Notes under the pieces: generated by a model
What the model was told of the DNA's origin: nothing
The model's input: only the letters and a program-made list of their open reading frames with translations
The model's database searches: none
DNA from: Pseudomonas svalbardensis
GTDB lineage: Bacteria > Pseudomonadota > Gammaproteobacteria > Pseudomonadales > Pseudomonadaceae
Direction: 5' to 3'
DNA: 64,000 nucleotides
NCBI RefSeq assembly: GCF_030053115.1
Contig: NZ_CP125619.1
Span: 1,985,001 to 2,049,000, forward strand
Program-made: the position numbers and the translations under genes
Part shown: one piece after another, positions 19,808-28,839 of the stretch
Position numbering within the stretch: position 1 is the stretch's first letter
Layout: the number at the start of each line of letters is the position of its first letter

Positions 19808-20661
19808 AAGTTCTCGTGTTAGGGGTCACTGGAATGCTGGGTAGCGCGGTGTTCAGGCAATTCCATGGAAACCCGCATTACGAGGTGTGGGGTACTTTGC
19901 GTCATCCGGGAGGCGCAAGACACTTTTCTGAAGACACCCACGGTTCGTTGATCAGTAACGTCGACGTGCTTGACCAGGATTCGCTTGTTTCGGTGTTGGC
20001 GCGTGTACAGCCCGATGTCGTCATCAATTGCGTCGGGTTAATCAAGCAGCTGTCGGATGCCAAGGATCCCCTTTCTGCGCTCCCTATCAATGCCATGTTG
20101 CCGCATCGCATTGCAAAACTTTGCGAGCTGTCCGGCGCACGTTTGATTCACATCAGCACGGATTGCGTATTTTCCGGTCGCAAAGGCTTGTACACCGAAG
20201 AGGATATCTCCGATGCGGAGGATCTCTATGGGAAGTCCAAGTATATTGGCGAGCTTCACACTTCGCCGAATGCCGTCACCCTTCGGACGTCCATTATTGG
20301 TCACGAGTTGGGAAGTCAGTATTCGCTTGTTGACTGGTTTCTTTCCCAGAACGGGCCAGTTAAAGGTTACGAAAAGGCGATTTTTTCAGGGCTGCCTACC
20401 GTAGAACTTGCGCGTGTCATTCGCGACTACGTGATACCAAACCCGGAGCTTAAAGGGCTTTATCATGTCTCCGTTCAGCCAATTGACAAGTTGTCGTTGC
20501 TGAAGTTGGTAGCGGAAGTTTACGAAAAGAAAATCGACATCATTCGAGATAATCAAGTTTCTATAGATCGATCGCTGAATTCATCAAAATTTCAATCTGC
20601 GACCGGCTACGTTCCACCTTCGTGGTTGGAATTGGTCAAGTCGATGCGCGCGCTGCGTTGA
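19804..20661 (+). CDS. RmlD-like SDR reductase for an L-HexNAc sugar (WbvR type)
   Basis: 285-residue SDR of the RmlD group: NAD(P) motif VLGVTGMLGSAVFRQF, NCVGLIKQ, STDCVFSGRKGLY and the Tyr-x3-Lys in YGKSKYIGE. In this place in L-FucNAc pathways one usually finds WbjC/CapF, about 370 residues with a C-terminal cupin domain. The cupin domain is absent here. A short RmlD-like reductase is instead typical of the WbvB-WbvR-WbvD pathway, which makes UDP-L-RhaNAc and then UDP-L-QuiNAc. The product is therefore inferred to be L-QuiNAc rather than L-FucNAc. Confidence 0.75.
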   Translation: MKVLVLGVTGMLGSAVFRQFHGNPHYEVWGTLRHPGGARHFSEDTHGSLISNVDVLDQDSLVSVLARVQPDVVINCVGLIKQLSDAKDPLSALPINAMLPHRIAKLCELSGARLIHISTDCVFSGRKGLYTEEDISDAEDLYGKSKYIGELHTSPNAVTLRTSIIGHELGSQYSLVDWFLSQNGPVKGYEKAIFSGLPTVELARVIRDYVIPNPELKGLYHVSVQPIDKLSLLKLVAEVYEKKIDIIRDNQVSIDRSLNSSKFQSATGYVPPSWLELVKSMRALR

Positions 20662-20694
20662 TCATTAAATTCAATCAAGTTTGGGAAGGTAGTT

Positions 20695-21705
20695 ATGTTT
20701 GATAACAAAGTTTTGATGATTACCGGCGGAACCGGTTCGTTTGGCCATACGGTGTTGAAACGCTTTCTCGATACGGATGTGAAAGAAATTCGCGTATTCA
20801 GCCGTGATGAGAAAAAACAGGAAGATATGCGTATTGCCTTGTCCAACGACAAGGTGAAGTTCTACATTGGTGATGTGCGCGACCGCGACAGCCTTACTCA
20901 GGCAATGGTGGGTGTGGATTACATTTTCCACGCGGCTGCGTTGAAGCAGGTTCCTTCCTGCGAGTTTTACCCTATGGAAGCCGTGCGTACGAACGTTATG
21001 GGCACCGAAAACGTGCTGAACGCTGCCATTGCTTCGGGTGTAAAACGCGTTGTCGTGCTCAGTACGGACAAGGCTGTTTATCCGATCAATGCCATGGGTA
21101 TTTCCAAGGCCATGGCGGAAAAGCTGATGGTTGCCAAGTCCCGGATGATTCCCGAGTCGGGCCCTGTAATCTGCGCGACCCGCTACGGTAACGTCATGGC
21201 CTCGCGCGGTTCAGTGATCCCGCTGTTTATCAATCAACTGCAGAATGGCGAACCGCTGACCGTCACTGACCCGAACATGACCCGCTTCCTGATGTCGCTC
21301 GAGGACTCTGTTGACCTTGTACTGCATGCGTTCGAGCACGCCGAACAAGGCGATATCTTCGTGCAAAAAGCACCGGCTTCGACAGTGGCGGATCTGGCAC
21401 AGGCACTTAAAGAACTGTTCTCTTGTGACAACGCTGTCAAAGTCATTGGCACCCGTCACGGAGAGAAGCTTTACGAGTCGCTGATTTCCCGCGAAGAAAT
21501 GGCCAAAGCCGAGGACATGGGGCGTTACTACCGAATCCCTTCGGACAACCGCGACCTGAACTACAAGAAGTTTTTTGTTGAGGGTGAGCAGGAAATTTCC
21601 GATCTGGATGATTACACCTCGCACAATACTGAACGTCTGGATGTTGAGGGCGTGAAAAAAGTGCTTTTGAACCTGGATTACATTCAGGAGAAACTCGATG
21701 CTTAA
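20695..21705 (+). CDS. UDP-GlcNAc 4,6-dehydratase/5-epimerase (WbjB/WbvB/CapE type)
   Basis: 336-residue extended SDR. It has the NAD motif ITGGTGSFGHTVLKRFL, FHAAALKQVPSCEFYP and LSTDKAVYPINAMGISKAMAEK. The central Tyr of the usual Tyr-x3-Lys is replaced by Met (MGISK), as is normal for this dehydratase group. It converts UDP-GlcNAc to a 4-keto-6-deoxy L-sugar, the first step toward UDP-L-FucNAc or UDP-L-QuiNAc. ATG at 20695 follows GGGAAGGTAGTT. The end overlaps the next gene by eight bases. Confidence 0.92.
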   Translation: MFDNKVLMITGGTGSFGHTVLKRFLDTDVKEIRVFSRDEKKQEDMRIALSNDKVKFYIGDVRDRDSLTQAMVGVDYIFHAAALKQVPSCEFYPMEAVRTNVMGTENVLNAAIASGVKRVVVLSTDKAVYPINAMGISKAMAEKLMVAKSRMIPESGPVICATRYGNVMASRGSVIPLFINQLQNGEPLTVTDPNMTRFLMSLEDSVDLVLHAFEHAEQGDIFVQKAPASTVADLAQALKELFSCDNAVKVIGTRHGEKLYESLISREEMAKAEDMGRYYRIPSDNRDLNYKKFFVEGEQEISDLDDYTSHNTERLDVEGVKKVLLNLDYIQEKLDA

Positions 21706-22825
21706 GGTCATGACACTGGTCGGTACGCGGCCAGAACTTATCAAGATGAGCCGCGTCATTGCAGAGCTCGATAAGCAGGTTGAGCATGTGCTGGTTCACT
21801 CGGGTCAAAACTATGACTTCGAGTTGAATCAGGTATTTTTCGACGAACTTGGAATTCGAAAGCCCGATTATTTCCTGGGCGCTGCTGGCGACACCGCAGC
21901 AAAGACCATCGCGGAGGTGATTTCCAAGGCTGATGAGGTTTTTGAATGCGAAAAGCCTGATGCACTGTTGCTCTACGGTGATACAAACACCTGTCTTGCG
22001 GTGATTGCTGCCAAGCGCCGCAAGATTCCGGTGTTCCATATGGAAGCCGGTAATCGCTGCTTTGATCAGCGTGTTCCTGAGGAACTAAATCGCAAGGTGC
22101 TCGATCACCTGAGCGATATCAACATGGTGTTGACCGAGCACGCTCGACGCTACCTCATTGCTGAAGGAATCCGTCCCGAAACCATTATCAAAACCGGTTC
22201 GCATATGGAGGAAGTGCTCGATTATTACATGCCGAAAATCCTCGCGTCCGACGTCTTGGTTCGAGAAGGGCTGGAGCAGGATAAATTCTTTATTGTCAGC
22301 GCTCATCGTGAGGAAAACGTCGACACGCCGGAAAACCTGCGCGATTTGCTCAAAACGCTGCGAGCACTGGCCGACAAGTATCAATTTCCGATTATCGTTT
22401 CCACACATCCTCGTACTCGCAAGCGTCTGGAAGCAATTGGTGAATCCCTGGATCATCCACTGATTCACTTCTCGAAACCCTTCGGTTTGCTTGATTACAT
22501 CAAGTTGCAGATGTCGGCGTTCTGCGTTCTGTCCGATAGCGGCACCATCACCGAGGAAGCCTCTCTTCTGAACTTGCCTGCCATTACTATCCGTAATGCG
22601 CATGAGCGTCCGGAAGGGATGGACGAGGGAACACTCATTATGAGTGGCCTGAAAGTAGATGGTGTTCTGGATGCCGTACGTGTGGTCACCAGTCAACATG
22701 ATCGTACTCAGCGCGTCATCCCTGTCGTCAGGGATTATCAGGCAGGTCCGGTTTCGAAGCAGGTAGTTCGGGTCGTATTGAGTTATACCGACTACATCAA
22801 TCGTACTGTCTGGTCGAAATCCTAA
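21698..22825 (+). CDS. UDP-HexNAc 2-epimerase, non-hydrolysing (WbjD/WbvD/FnlC type)
   Basis: 375-residue WecB-family epimerase. VGTRPELIKMSRVI at the N-terminus, the HMEAGNRCFDQRVPEELNRK region, SAHREENVD, SDSGTITEEAS and the late RPEGMDEG are all standard. The change from the usual G-R to G-N-R in 'AGNRCFDQRVPEE' marks the WbjD/FnlC branch acting on 6-deoxy L-sugars rather than WecB. It would do the final C2 inversion to UDP-L-QuiNAc (or L-FucNAc). Start overlaps the dehydratase gene. Confidence 0.92.
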   Translation: MLKVMTLVGTRPELIKMSRVIAELDKQVEHVLVHSGQNYDFELNQVFFDELGIRKPDYFLGAAGDTAAKTIAEVISKADEVFECEKPDALLLYGDTNTCLAVIAAKRRKIPVFHMEAGNRCFDQRVPEELNRKVLDHLSDINMVLTEHARRYLIAEGIRPETIIKTGSHMEEVLDYYMPKILASDVLVREGLEQDKFFIVSAHREENVDTPENLRDLLKTLRALADKYQFPIIVSTHPRTRKRLEAIGESLDHPLIHFSKPFGLLDYIKLQMSAFCVLSDSGTITEEASLLNLPAITIRNAHERPEGMDEGTLIMSGLKVDGVLDAVRVVTSQHDRTQRVIPVVRDYQAGPVSKQVVRVVLSYTDYINRTVWSKS

Positions 22826-22843
22826 GGGCTCCGAGGTTTGAAA

Positions 22844-23812
22844 ATGCGTGTTTTATTGACAGGTGCTACTGGTTTTGTCGGTCGTGCAGTACTGGGTCGG
22901 TTAGCGGCCTCTAATGACTTGGAACCGGTGGCAGCCATTCGTGGGCACGCATTGCCCGACTGTCCGCAGAACGTTACAACCGTTCGGACCGCCGGGCTTC
23001 ATGCTGACACCGATTGGTCAGAAGCATTGGATCAAGTGGCGGTTGTCATTCACGGCGCCGCTCGCGTTCATGTCATGAACGACACCGAATCCGATCCGCT
23101 TGAGGCTTTCCGTAAGGTAAATGTCGAAGGCACGCTGAAACTCGCACGACAGGCAGCAAGCTTGGGAGTGCGTCGCTTTATATTCATCAGTTCGATCAAG
23201 GTGAATGGTGAAGGGACGCCGGTCAACGAACCTTACGTTGCTGACGCACCTCCAGCGCCAGCAGATCCGTATGGCGTTTCGAAGATGGAGGCCGAGCAAG
23301 GGTTACGAGACATTGCCGTTCAGACCGGGATGGAAGTCGTCATCATCCGGCCGACGCTGGTTTATGGCCCGGGGGTGAAAGCCAACTTCCTGAATATGAT
23401 GCGTTGGCTAGACAAAGGCATTCCCTTGCCATTTGGGGCTATCCATAATCGACGCAGCCTGGTGGCACTGGATAATCTTGTTGATTTGATCGTAACTTGT
23501 ATTCGCCATCCCGCTGCAGCGAATCAGACTTTCCTCGTCAGTGACGGGGAGGATCTGTCCACAACGCAGTTGTTGAGGCGAATGGGGCAAGCACTGGGCA
23601 AGCCGGCGCGGTTGCTACCGGTGCCGAGCGTGCTGCTTGAGCGAAGTGCACAACTTCTCGGCAAACGGGCACTCTCGCAGCGGCTGTGCGGTTCGCTCCA
23701 AGTCGATATAACCAAGACTCGCGAGTTGCTGGACTGGACTCCTCCAGTCAGCGTCGACAACGCGCTTCGATCGACTGCGACCTATTTTTTGAACAAGGAA
23801 AGGCAGCGGTAA
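22844..23812 (+). CDS. UDP-6-deoxy-4-keto-HexNAc reductase, WbpV-like SDR
   Basis: 322-residue extended SDR with LLTGATGFVGRAVLGRL, the Tyr-x3-Lys in YGVSKMEAEQ, RPTLVYGPGVKANF and NRRSLVALDNLVD. In pseudomonad O-antigen loci this protein stands next to WbpL and WbpM and reduces the 4-keto product of WbpM to UDP-D-QuiNAc (WbpV) or UDP-D-FucNAc. The NRRSLV signature and length fit WbpV; which epimer is made cannot be proven from sequence. The ATG at 22844 is preferred to TTG at 22838. Confidence 0.83.
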   Translation: MRVLLTGATGFVGRAVLGRLAASNDLEPVAAIRGHALPDCPQNVTTVRTAGLHADTDWSEALDQVAVVIHGAARVHVMNDTESDPLEAFRKVNVEGTLKLARQAASLGVRRFIFISSIKVNGEGTPVNEPYVADAPPAPADPYGVSKMEAEQGLRDIAVQTGMEVVIIRPTLVYGPGVKANFLNMMRWLDKGIPLPFGAIHNRRSLVALDNLVDLIVTCIRHPAAANQTFLVSDGEDLSTTQLLRRMGQALGKPARLLPVPSVLLERSAQLLGKRALSQRLCGSLQVDITKTRELLDWTPPVSVDNALRSTATYFLNKERQR

Positions 23813-23883
23813 GCTGACACATTACATATGACAGCACGGGTTCGATTGCAGAATTGGTTTTGGCTGTTTCAGGAAGTTGACCT

Positions 23884-24909
23884 TTGAACACAATATGGTT
23901 GTTGGCGATAGTAGTAGGCGTTTCTTTTCTGGCCACTGGTGCGTTGCGCAAGTATGCATTAGCACGCAGCCTGATAGATGTTCCAAACGCACGTAGTTCG
24001 CATTCGGTACCGACGCCGCGGGGCGGTGGTGTGGCCATCGTCCTCAGTTTTCTGGTTGCTCTGCCGATCCTGGCATGGACAGGAGCAATCACCTGGCTTC
24101 TTGCGTTGGCACTGCTCGGCGCCGGGGGCTGGATTGCTGTCATCGGTTTTCTGGATGATCATGGGCATATCGCTGCGCGCTGGCGCTTGTTGGCGCACTT
24201 CGGTGGCGCTGCGTGGGCGTTGTGCTGGATTGGCGGTATGGCCGCGTTCACTGTCTTTGGTCAAGACGTCCATCTTGGATGGTTTGGTTATGTGATCGGT
24301 GCGTTTTATCTGGTCTGGATGCTGAACCTCTATAATTTCATGGATGGCATTGATGGCTTGGCGAGCGTCGAAGCGATTTGTGCCTGTGTGGGTGCATGCC
24401 TTGTTTATTGGATTGGAGGCTATGCGAGTCTGGGTATTGCGCCGGCGATGTTGGCAATGGCAGTGCTCGGTTTCCTGATCTGGAATTTCCCCCCCGCACG
24501 AATTTTCATGGGCGATGCCGGAAGCGGTTTTTTAGGCTTGGTGCTTGGAGTGTTGTCGCTGCATGCCGCCTGGAGCGACCCCGTTTTTCTGTGGGCGTGG
24601 CTCATTTTGCTGGGCGTGTTTATCGTTGACGCCACCTTTACCCTGATCCGACGTCTGTTGCGCGGGGATAAAATTTATGAAGCTCATCGCAGCCATGGAT
24701 ACCAGTATGCGTCACGCAAGGTGGGAAGCCATCGACCAGTGACTGTGGCGATATCTGCCATAAATTTGTTGTGGTTAGTACCGGTCGCTATATTGGTAGT
24801 GATGCGATACCTCGACGGCGCAGTAGGTCTAATTTTGGCGTACGCACCATTGGTGTTGCTGGCTTTCAAGTTTCACGCGGGCGAATTGGAAGTTGCAAAG
24901 AAATCTTAA
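23884..24909 (+). CDS. wbpL: Initiating sugar-1-phosphate transferase (WbpL/WecA type)
   Basis: 341-residue membrane protein with about 10 hydrophobic segments. It has the family motifs DVPNARSSHSVPTPRGGG, NLYNFMDGIDGLA (Mg/nucleotide site) and ARIFMGDAGSGFLG. It transfers a HexNAc-1-phosphate, probably QuiNAc or FucNAc in pseudomonads, to undecaprenyl phosphate to start the repeat unit. Translation must begin at TTG 23884 (after CAGGAAGTTGACC), since no ATG or GTG lies nearby in frame. The WbpV-WbpL-WbpM order is the standard right end of the Pseudomonas O-antigen locus. Confidence 0.9.
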   Translation: MNTIWLLAIVVGVSFLATGALRKYALARSLIDVPNARSSHSVPTPRGGGVAIVLSFLVALPILAWTGAITWLLALALLGAGGWIAVIGFLDDHGHIAARWRLLAHFGGAAWALCWIGGMAAFTVFGQDVHLGWFGYVIGAFYLVWMLNLYNFMDGIDGLASVEAICACVGACLVYWIGGYASLGIAPAMLAMAVLGFLIWNFPPARIFMGDAGSGFLGLVLGVLSLHAAWSDPVFLWAWLILLGVFIVDATFTLIRRLLRGDKIYEAHRSHGYQYASRKVGSHRPVTVAISAINLLWLVPVAILVVMRYLDGAVGLILAYAPLVLLAFKFHAGELEVAKKS

Positions 24910-25011
24910 GCGTTGTTTTGATTGTTTAGTAATGCGCAGTGTGGATGTGGCATACCGAAATCAGCGGTTGCTGTATCAACGCTAGGAGCTCGAGAGGTGG
25001 TTAGAGGGGTT

Positions 25012-27006
25012 ATGGATAAGATTCGGGCAAAGTTGCTAAGTCTGCCAAGACGACACAAGCGTATTGTGCAAGTGATGACTGATATCCTGTTGGTCTGGCT
25101 GGCATTGTGGATGGCTTTCATTGTACGCCTTGGGCTGGACGAGATGGTCAACCCACTCACTCAGCACCTCTGGCTTTTTGTCAGTGCTCCTGTCGTGGCC
25201 ATTCCTCTTTTCATTCGCTTTGGCATGTACCGAGCCGTCATGCGCTATTTTGGAAATGACGCGCTGATCGCCATTATCAAGGCCGTCACCTTGTCGTCCT
25301 TGATACTCGGCATTGTGGTTTATTGGTACAGCAATCATCAAAATGTCGTCCCACGCTCGATCATTTTCAACTACTGGTGGTTGAGTCTGATCATGATCGG
25401 CGGCCTGCGCCTGGCGATGCGTCAGTATTTTTTGGGGGACTGGTTCAGCGCTGCTCAGCACGTACCGTTTACCAACCGGGATGACGGTTTGCCGAGAGTC
25501 GCCATTTATGGTGCAGGGGCGGCAGGTAACCAACTCGTTGCCGCATTGCGAATGGGCCGGGTCATGCGCCCTGTTGCGTTTATCGATGATGATAGCGGGA
25601 TCGCCGACAGGGTCATTTCCGGTTTGCAGGTCTACAAGCCCAAACATATCCAGCAGATGATCGATAACACCGGGGCCCAGGAAATTCTCCTTGCTATCCC
25701 TTCTTCCAACCGTGGGCGCCGTCGCGAAATTCTTAGTTTCCTCGAGGGGTTCCCTCTCCATGTGCGAAGTGTCCCGGGATTTATGGATTTGGCCAGCGGT
25801 CGAGTGAAGGTCGATGATATTCAGGAGGTAGACATTGCTGACCTCTTGGGTCGTGATGCCGTTCCGGCCCAGGCTGACTTGCTTGAGCATTGTATCAAGG
25901 GGCAGTCCGTTCTGGTCACCGGGGCCGGAGGGTCCATCGGTTCTGAACTGTGCCGTCAGATTCTGGCATTGCGTCCAACCACGCTTTTACTTTTTGAACA
26001 CAGTGAGTTCAACCTTTACAGCATCTTGTCCGAGCTTGAACAGCGCATCGCGCACGAGTCCTTATCGATTCGTCTGTTGCCGATTTTGGGCTCGGTGCGT
26101 AATCAGGACAAGTTGCTGGATGTGATGAAAACCTGGCATGTGGGTACGGTTTATCACGCTGCGGCTTACAAACATGTACCCATGGTTGAACATAACATTG
26201 CCGAAGGCGTGCTCAATAACGTAATCGGTACGCTAAATACCGCCCAGGCAGCACTTCAGGCTGGCGTCGCCAACTTTGTGCTGATCTCGACCGATAAGGC
26301 GGTACGTCCTACAAATGTAATGGGCAGTACCAAACGCCTTGCCGAGTTGACGCTGCAGGCACTCAGCCAGGAACTGGCTCCGGTGCTGTTTGGCGACACG
26401 ACCAACGTTTCCCGCGTTAACAAGACGCGCTTCACTATGGTGCGTTTCGGTAATGTCCTGGGGTCTTCCGGCTCGGTGATTCCGCTGTTTCACAAGCAGA
26501 TCAAGTCGGGTGGGCCGCTGACGGTCACCCATCCGAAGATCACTCGTTATTTCATGACCATTCCCGAAGCCGCGCAACTGGTGATTCAGGCAGGCTCAAT
26601 GGGGCAGGGGGGAGATGTTTTCGTCCTGGACATGGGCGAGCCAGTGCGGATCGTCGAACTTGCCGAGAAGATGATTCATTTATCCGGGTTGAGTGTCCGT
26701 TCGGAAAAAAATCTGCATGGTGATATCTCAATTGAGTTCACGGGGCTGCGTCCGGGCGAAAAACTCTACGAAGAGTTGTTGATCGGCGACAATGTGGCCG
26801 CTACTCGGCACCCGATGATCATGAGCGCCAACGAGGATCACCTGCCTTGGGATGTGCTTAAGTCAAAGCTGACAGAGTTGCTCAAAGCGGTTGAACAGGA
26901 CGACTACGCGCGTGTTCGCCAACTGCTGCGCGATACCGTCAGCGGTTACAGCCCGGACGGGGAAATCGTTGACTGGATCTACCAGCAACGTCGCCTCGAA
27001 CCCTGA
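25012..27006 (+). CDS. wbpM: UDP-GlcNAc 4,6-dehydratase, membrane-bound (WbpM)
   Basis: 664-residue protein with about four N-terminal membrane segments (roughly 15-140), a nucleotide-binding middle domain (IYGAGAAGNQLVAAL) and a C-terminal dehydratase domain with VTGAGGSIGSELCRQI, YHAAAYKHVP, STDKAVRPTNVMGSTKRLAE and VRFGNVLGSSGSVIP. It produces UDP-4-keto-6-deoxy-GlcNAc, the substrate of the WbpV-like reductase. The ATG at 25012, after AGAGGGGTT, gives the usual length; 30 more upstream codons are open but unlikely. Confidence 0.95.
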   Translation: MDKIRAKLLSLPRRHKRIVQVMTDILLVWLALWMAFIVRLGLDEMVNPLTQHLWLFVSAPVVAIPLFIRFGMYRAVMRYFGNDALIAIIKAVTLSSLILGIVVYWYSNHQNVVPRSIIFNYWWLSLIMIGGLRLAMRQYFLGDWFSAAQHVPFTNRDDGLPRVAIYGAGAAGNQLVAALRMGRVMRPVAFIDDDSGIADRVISGLQVYKPKHIQQMIDNTGAQEILLAIPSSNRGRRREILSFLEGFPLHVRSVPGFMDLASGRVKVDDIQEVDIADLLGRDAVPAQADLLEHCIKGQSVLVTGAGGSIGSELCRQILALRPTTLLLFEHSEFNLYSILSELEQRIAHESLSIRLLPILGSVRNQDKLLDVMKTWHVGTVYHAAAYKHVPMVEHNIAEGVLNNVIGTLNTAQAALQAGVANFVLISTDKAVRPTNVMGSTKRLAELTLQALSQELAPVLFGDTTNVSRVNKTRFTMVRFGNVLGSSGSVIPLFHKQIKSGGPLTVTHPKITRYFMTIPEAAQLVIQAGSMGQGGDVFVLDMGEPVRIVELAEKMIHLSGLSVRSEKNLHGDISIEFTGLRPGEKLYEELLIGDNVAATRHPMIMSANEDHLPWDVLKSKLTELLKAVEQDDYARVRQLLRDTVSGYSPDGEIVDWIYQQRRLEP

Positions 27007-27065
27007 TTGTTTCACATCCTGTAACGGACACATTTTTGACAGACTCCAGACATCGTCTAAGTTTG

Positions 27066-27094
27066 GAAGGCAGCTTCGGAAAAGCTGCTTTCTC
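27066..27094 (+). terminator. Probable terminator between wbpM and the comEA-like gene
   Basis: AAGGCAGCTTcggAAAAGCTGCTTTCTC: a 7-bp stem GCAGCTT/AAGCTGC with a short loop and a modest T-rich tail. It may end the O-antigen transcript. Confidence 0.5.
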
Positions 27095-27118
27095 AATTGA
27101 TGTCATGGAGCTTCATTT

Positions 27119-27454
27119 ATGCGTACTGGCTATTTCTACTCTCTGGTTTTCGCCCTGCTCACCAGCGCCTCTATTGCTGCCATTGCTTCGCCGACGGCCA
27201 AGCCCGAGGCTGGCAATGCACCCTTGGTGCTGGAAGTTTCTCCCAAGGAGCAGTCCGGCAAGGTCGATCTGAATCAGGCCGATGCGCCAACCCTTCAGCG
27301 CGAGTTGGCCGGTGTGGGCGAGGCCAAGGCCAAGGCGATTGTTACCTATCGTGAGAGTAATGGGCCGTTTGCGTCCGTGGACGAATTGCTCGAAGTGAAG
27401 GGAATCGGTAAAGCGATTCTGGATAAGAATCGCGAGAAGCTTGAGGTGAACTAA
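27119..27454 (+). CDS. ComEA-like helix-hairpin-helix protein
   Basis: 111-residue protein. The first 24 residues form a Sec signal peptide (hydrophobic FYSLVFALLTSASIAAIAS), and the C-terminal 60 residues hold two helix-hairpin-helix motifs (LNQADAPTLQ, GVGEAKAKAI, VKGIGKAILDKNREKL), the DNA-binding fold of ComEA. It is probably a periplasmic DNA-binding protein linked to DNA uptake, although many pseudomonads carry it without known competence. ATG follows GGAGCTTCATTT. Its terminator has been split by the IS4 element just downstream. Confidence 0.88.
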   Translation: MRTGYFYSLVFALLTSASIAAIASPTAKPEAGNAPLVLEVSPKEQSGKVDLNQADAPTLQRELAGVGEAKAKAIVTYRESNGPFASVDELLEVKGIGKAILDKNREKLEVN

Positions 27455-27474
27455 GCTTATACGTCAGCGCCAGG

Positions 27475-27490
27475 GGCCGGTCATTGATCG
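27475..27490 (+). terminator. Left half of the comEA terminator split by IS4
   Basis: If the IS and one copy of the 13-bp repeat are removed, 27475-27490 joins 28932-28942 to give GGCCGGTC-ATT-GATCGGCC followed by eight T: an 8-bp stem (one G-U pair), a 3-base loop and a U tract. The insertion therefore separated the 5' arm from the 3' end and T run; only a 5-bp stem plus T run remains on the right (28919-28942). Confidence 0.8.
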
Positions 27491-27499
27491 CAATGCTGT

Positions 27500-28837
27500 T
27501 CACTTAAGCGGAGCAGCCTTGCGGTTAACCGGATACCGGGTTTTTGACATCTTCACCGCCCTAGGCCTCGCAGGCCTGGGGCGTTTTGCTATGAAGAGCA
27601 CACCAATGCTGCCGCGAAGCTCGTCCAGGCGTCTTGGCGTGTGTGAGGGCGAGACCGCTCCGGCCATGACCACCAGATGGCTGGCGATGTGCTGACAGGC
27701 AAACTTGAAACTCACCTCGCTGGGAGCCCGCTTATGAGCTACAGCCGCCTGACTGGCTTCTCGACGCACTACGTTATAAGCCAGTAACAGCCCCCATAAT
27801 TCTTGATACACCAGGTCTACAGTCTTGCTGCGAAGGGTCAAGGCATTGTCTTGCATTGAGCTTTTGATATCCCTGAAACCCAGTTCGATTTCCCATCGCT
27901 CGTGATAAAGGGTGGCGACCTGCTCAGCGCTAAAGTGCGAGGCTGGCAGGGAGGTGAAGACGGTTTTTTCTTTCCCGGCGACCTCGTAGGTGACCGCCCG
28001 TACTTGCCAGTACTCAGGCAACAGTGGGTTCTTTTTACGCGCTTGCTGCGAGACCTTCATCTGGACTAGGTAATCACCATCGCCGTAGTGTTCAATTTCC
28101 GTGCGAACAGTACCCTTACGCTCCGGGATCATCCAATGCCGGTTTTTTTCAGTACTTTGGATACTCAACAATAGGTCCGCACTGAAAAACCCTTTGTCCA
28201 GCAGGGTCACTGAGTGGTTGGGTATGCTCTCGATGAAGTCCTTGGCCAGCGGGATCTCCCCTTTGCGGTAAGGGCTGATGGCCGCGTTGGCGATGATATG
28301 AGAACGGGCGTTCATCAACGCAACAAGGCGCAGCACCGGATAAGGGGTTTGACGATCGGAGGAGGTATTGCCGGAGCCAAAATGGTCCCGCAATGACGAC
28401 GTTTCCGGGGTTCGAAACAAGGCACCGTCGACGGCAAAGACTTGAAGACCGTGCCAGTCATCTTGCGGGTAGCGCTCGTATCCCCAGACATTGGCGCACT
28501 GTTGAAATAACCAAGCGACAGGCTGATTCCCCAGACGCTGGCGCGCCTGCGACAACCCGCTTTTGGCTAACAGCACCTCATTAGCAAGACCGTCGGCACA
28601 AATATTCAGTCGGCGAGCGACCTCGACTATTGGCTCACCTCTGAAAAGTGCCATCCCGACTACCAGCCAAAGGACTATGTCCGAAGGCAAGCGCCGACGT
28701 CGGATCGTGGCTTTATCCGCCAGAGCGGCCGCTGCGGTGATCCAATCATGAGGAATATGATCGGTGAACACCTCAAGGCGAGAGAGCGGTTGCTTAGCAA
28801 AATCCAAAACCGCGCTTAAATCCTGAGCAACAGACAT
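27500..28837 (-). CDS. IS4-family DDE transposase
   Basis: 445-residue transposase. The N-terminal part (DHIPHDWITAAAAL... RRRRLPSDIVLWLVVGMALF) is the IS4 N-terminal domain. The catalytic part has an Asp in FAVDGALFRTPE, another in VTLLDKGFFSADLL and the C-terminal family signature YHERWEIELGFRDIK (Y-x2-R-x3-E-x6-K). The frame is intact. It ends within the left inverted repeat region. A stem-loop covers its ribosome binding site (see separate entry). Confidence 0.95.
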   Translation of the reverse strand: MSVAQDLSAVLDFAKQPLSRLEVFTDHIPHDWITAAAALADKATIRRRRLPSDIVLWLVVGMALFRGEPIVEVARRLNICADGLANEVLLAKSGLSQARQRLGNQPVAWLFQQCANVWGYERYPQDDWHGLQVFAVDGALFRTPETSSLRDHFGSGNTSSDRQTPYPVLRLVALMNARSHIIANAAISPYRKGEIPLAKDFIESIPNHSVTLLDKGFFSADLLLSIQSTEKNRHWMIPERKGTVRTEIEHYGDGDYLVQMKVSQQARKKNPLLPEYWQVRAVTYEVAGKEKTVFTSLPASHFSAEQVATLYHERWEIELGFRDIKSSMQDNALTLRSKTVDLVYQELWGLLLAYNVVRREASQAAVAHKRAPSEVSFKFACQHIASHLVVMAGAVSPSHTPRRLDELRGSIGVLFIAKRPRPARPRAVKMSKTRYPVNRKAAPLK

Positions 28838-28839
28838 AA

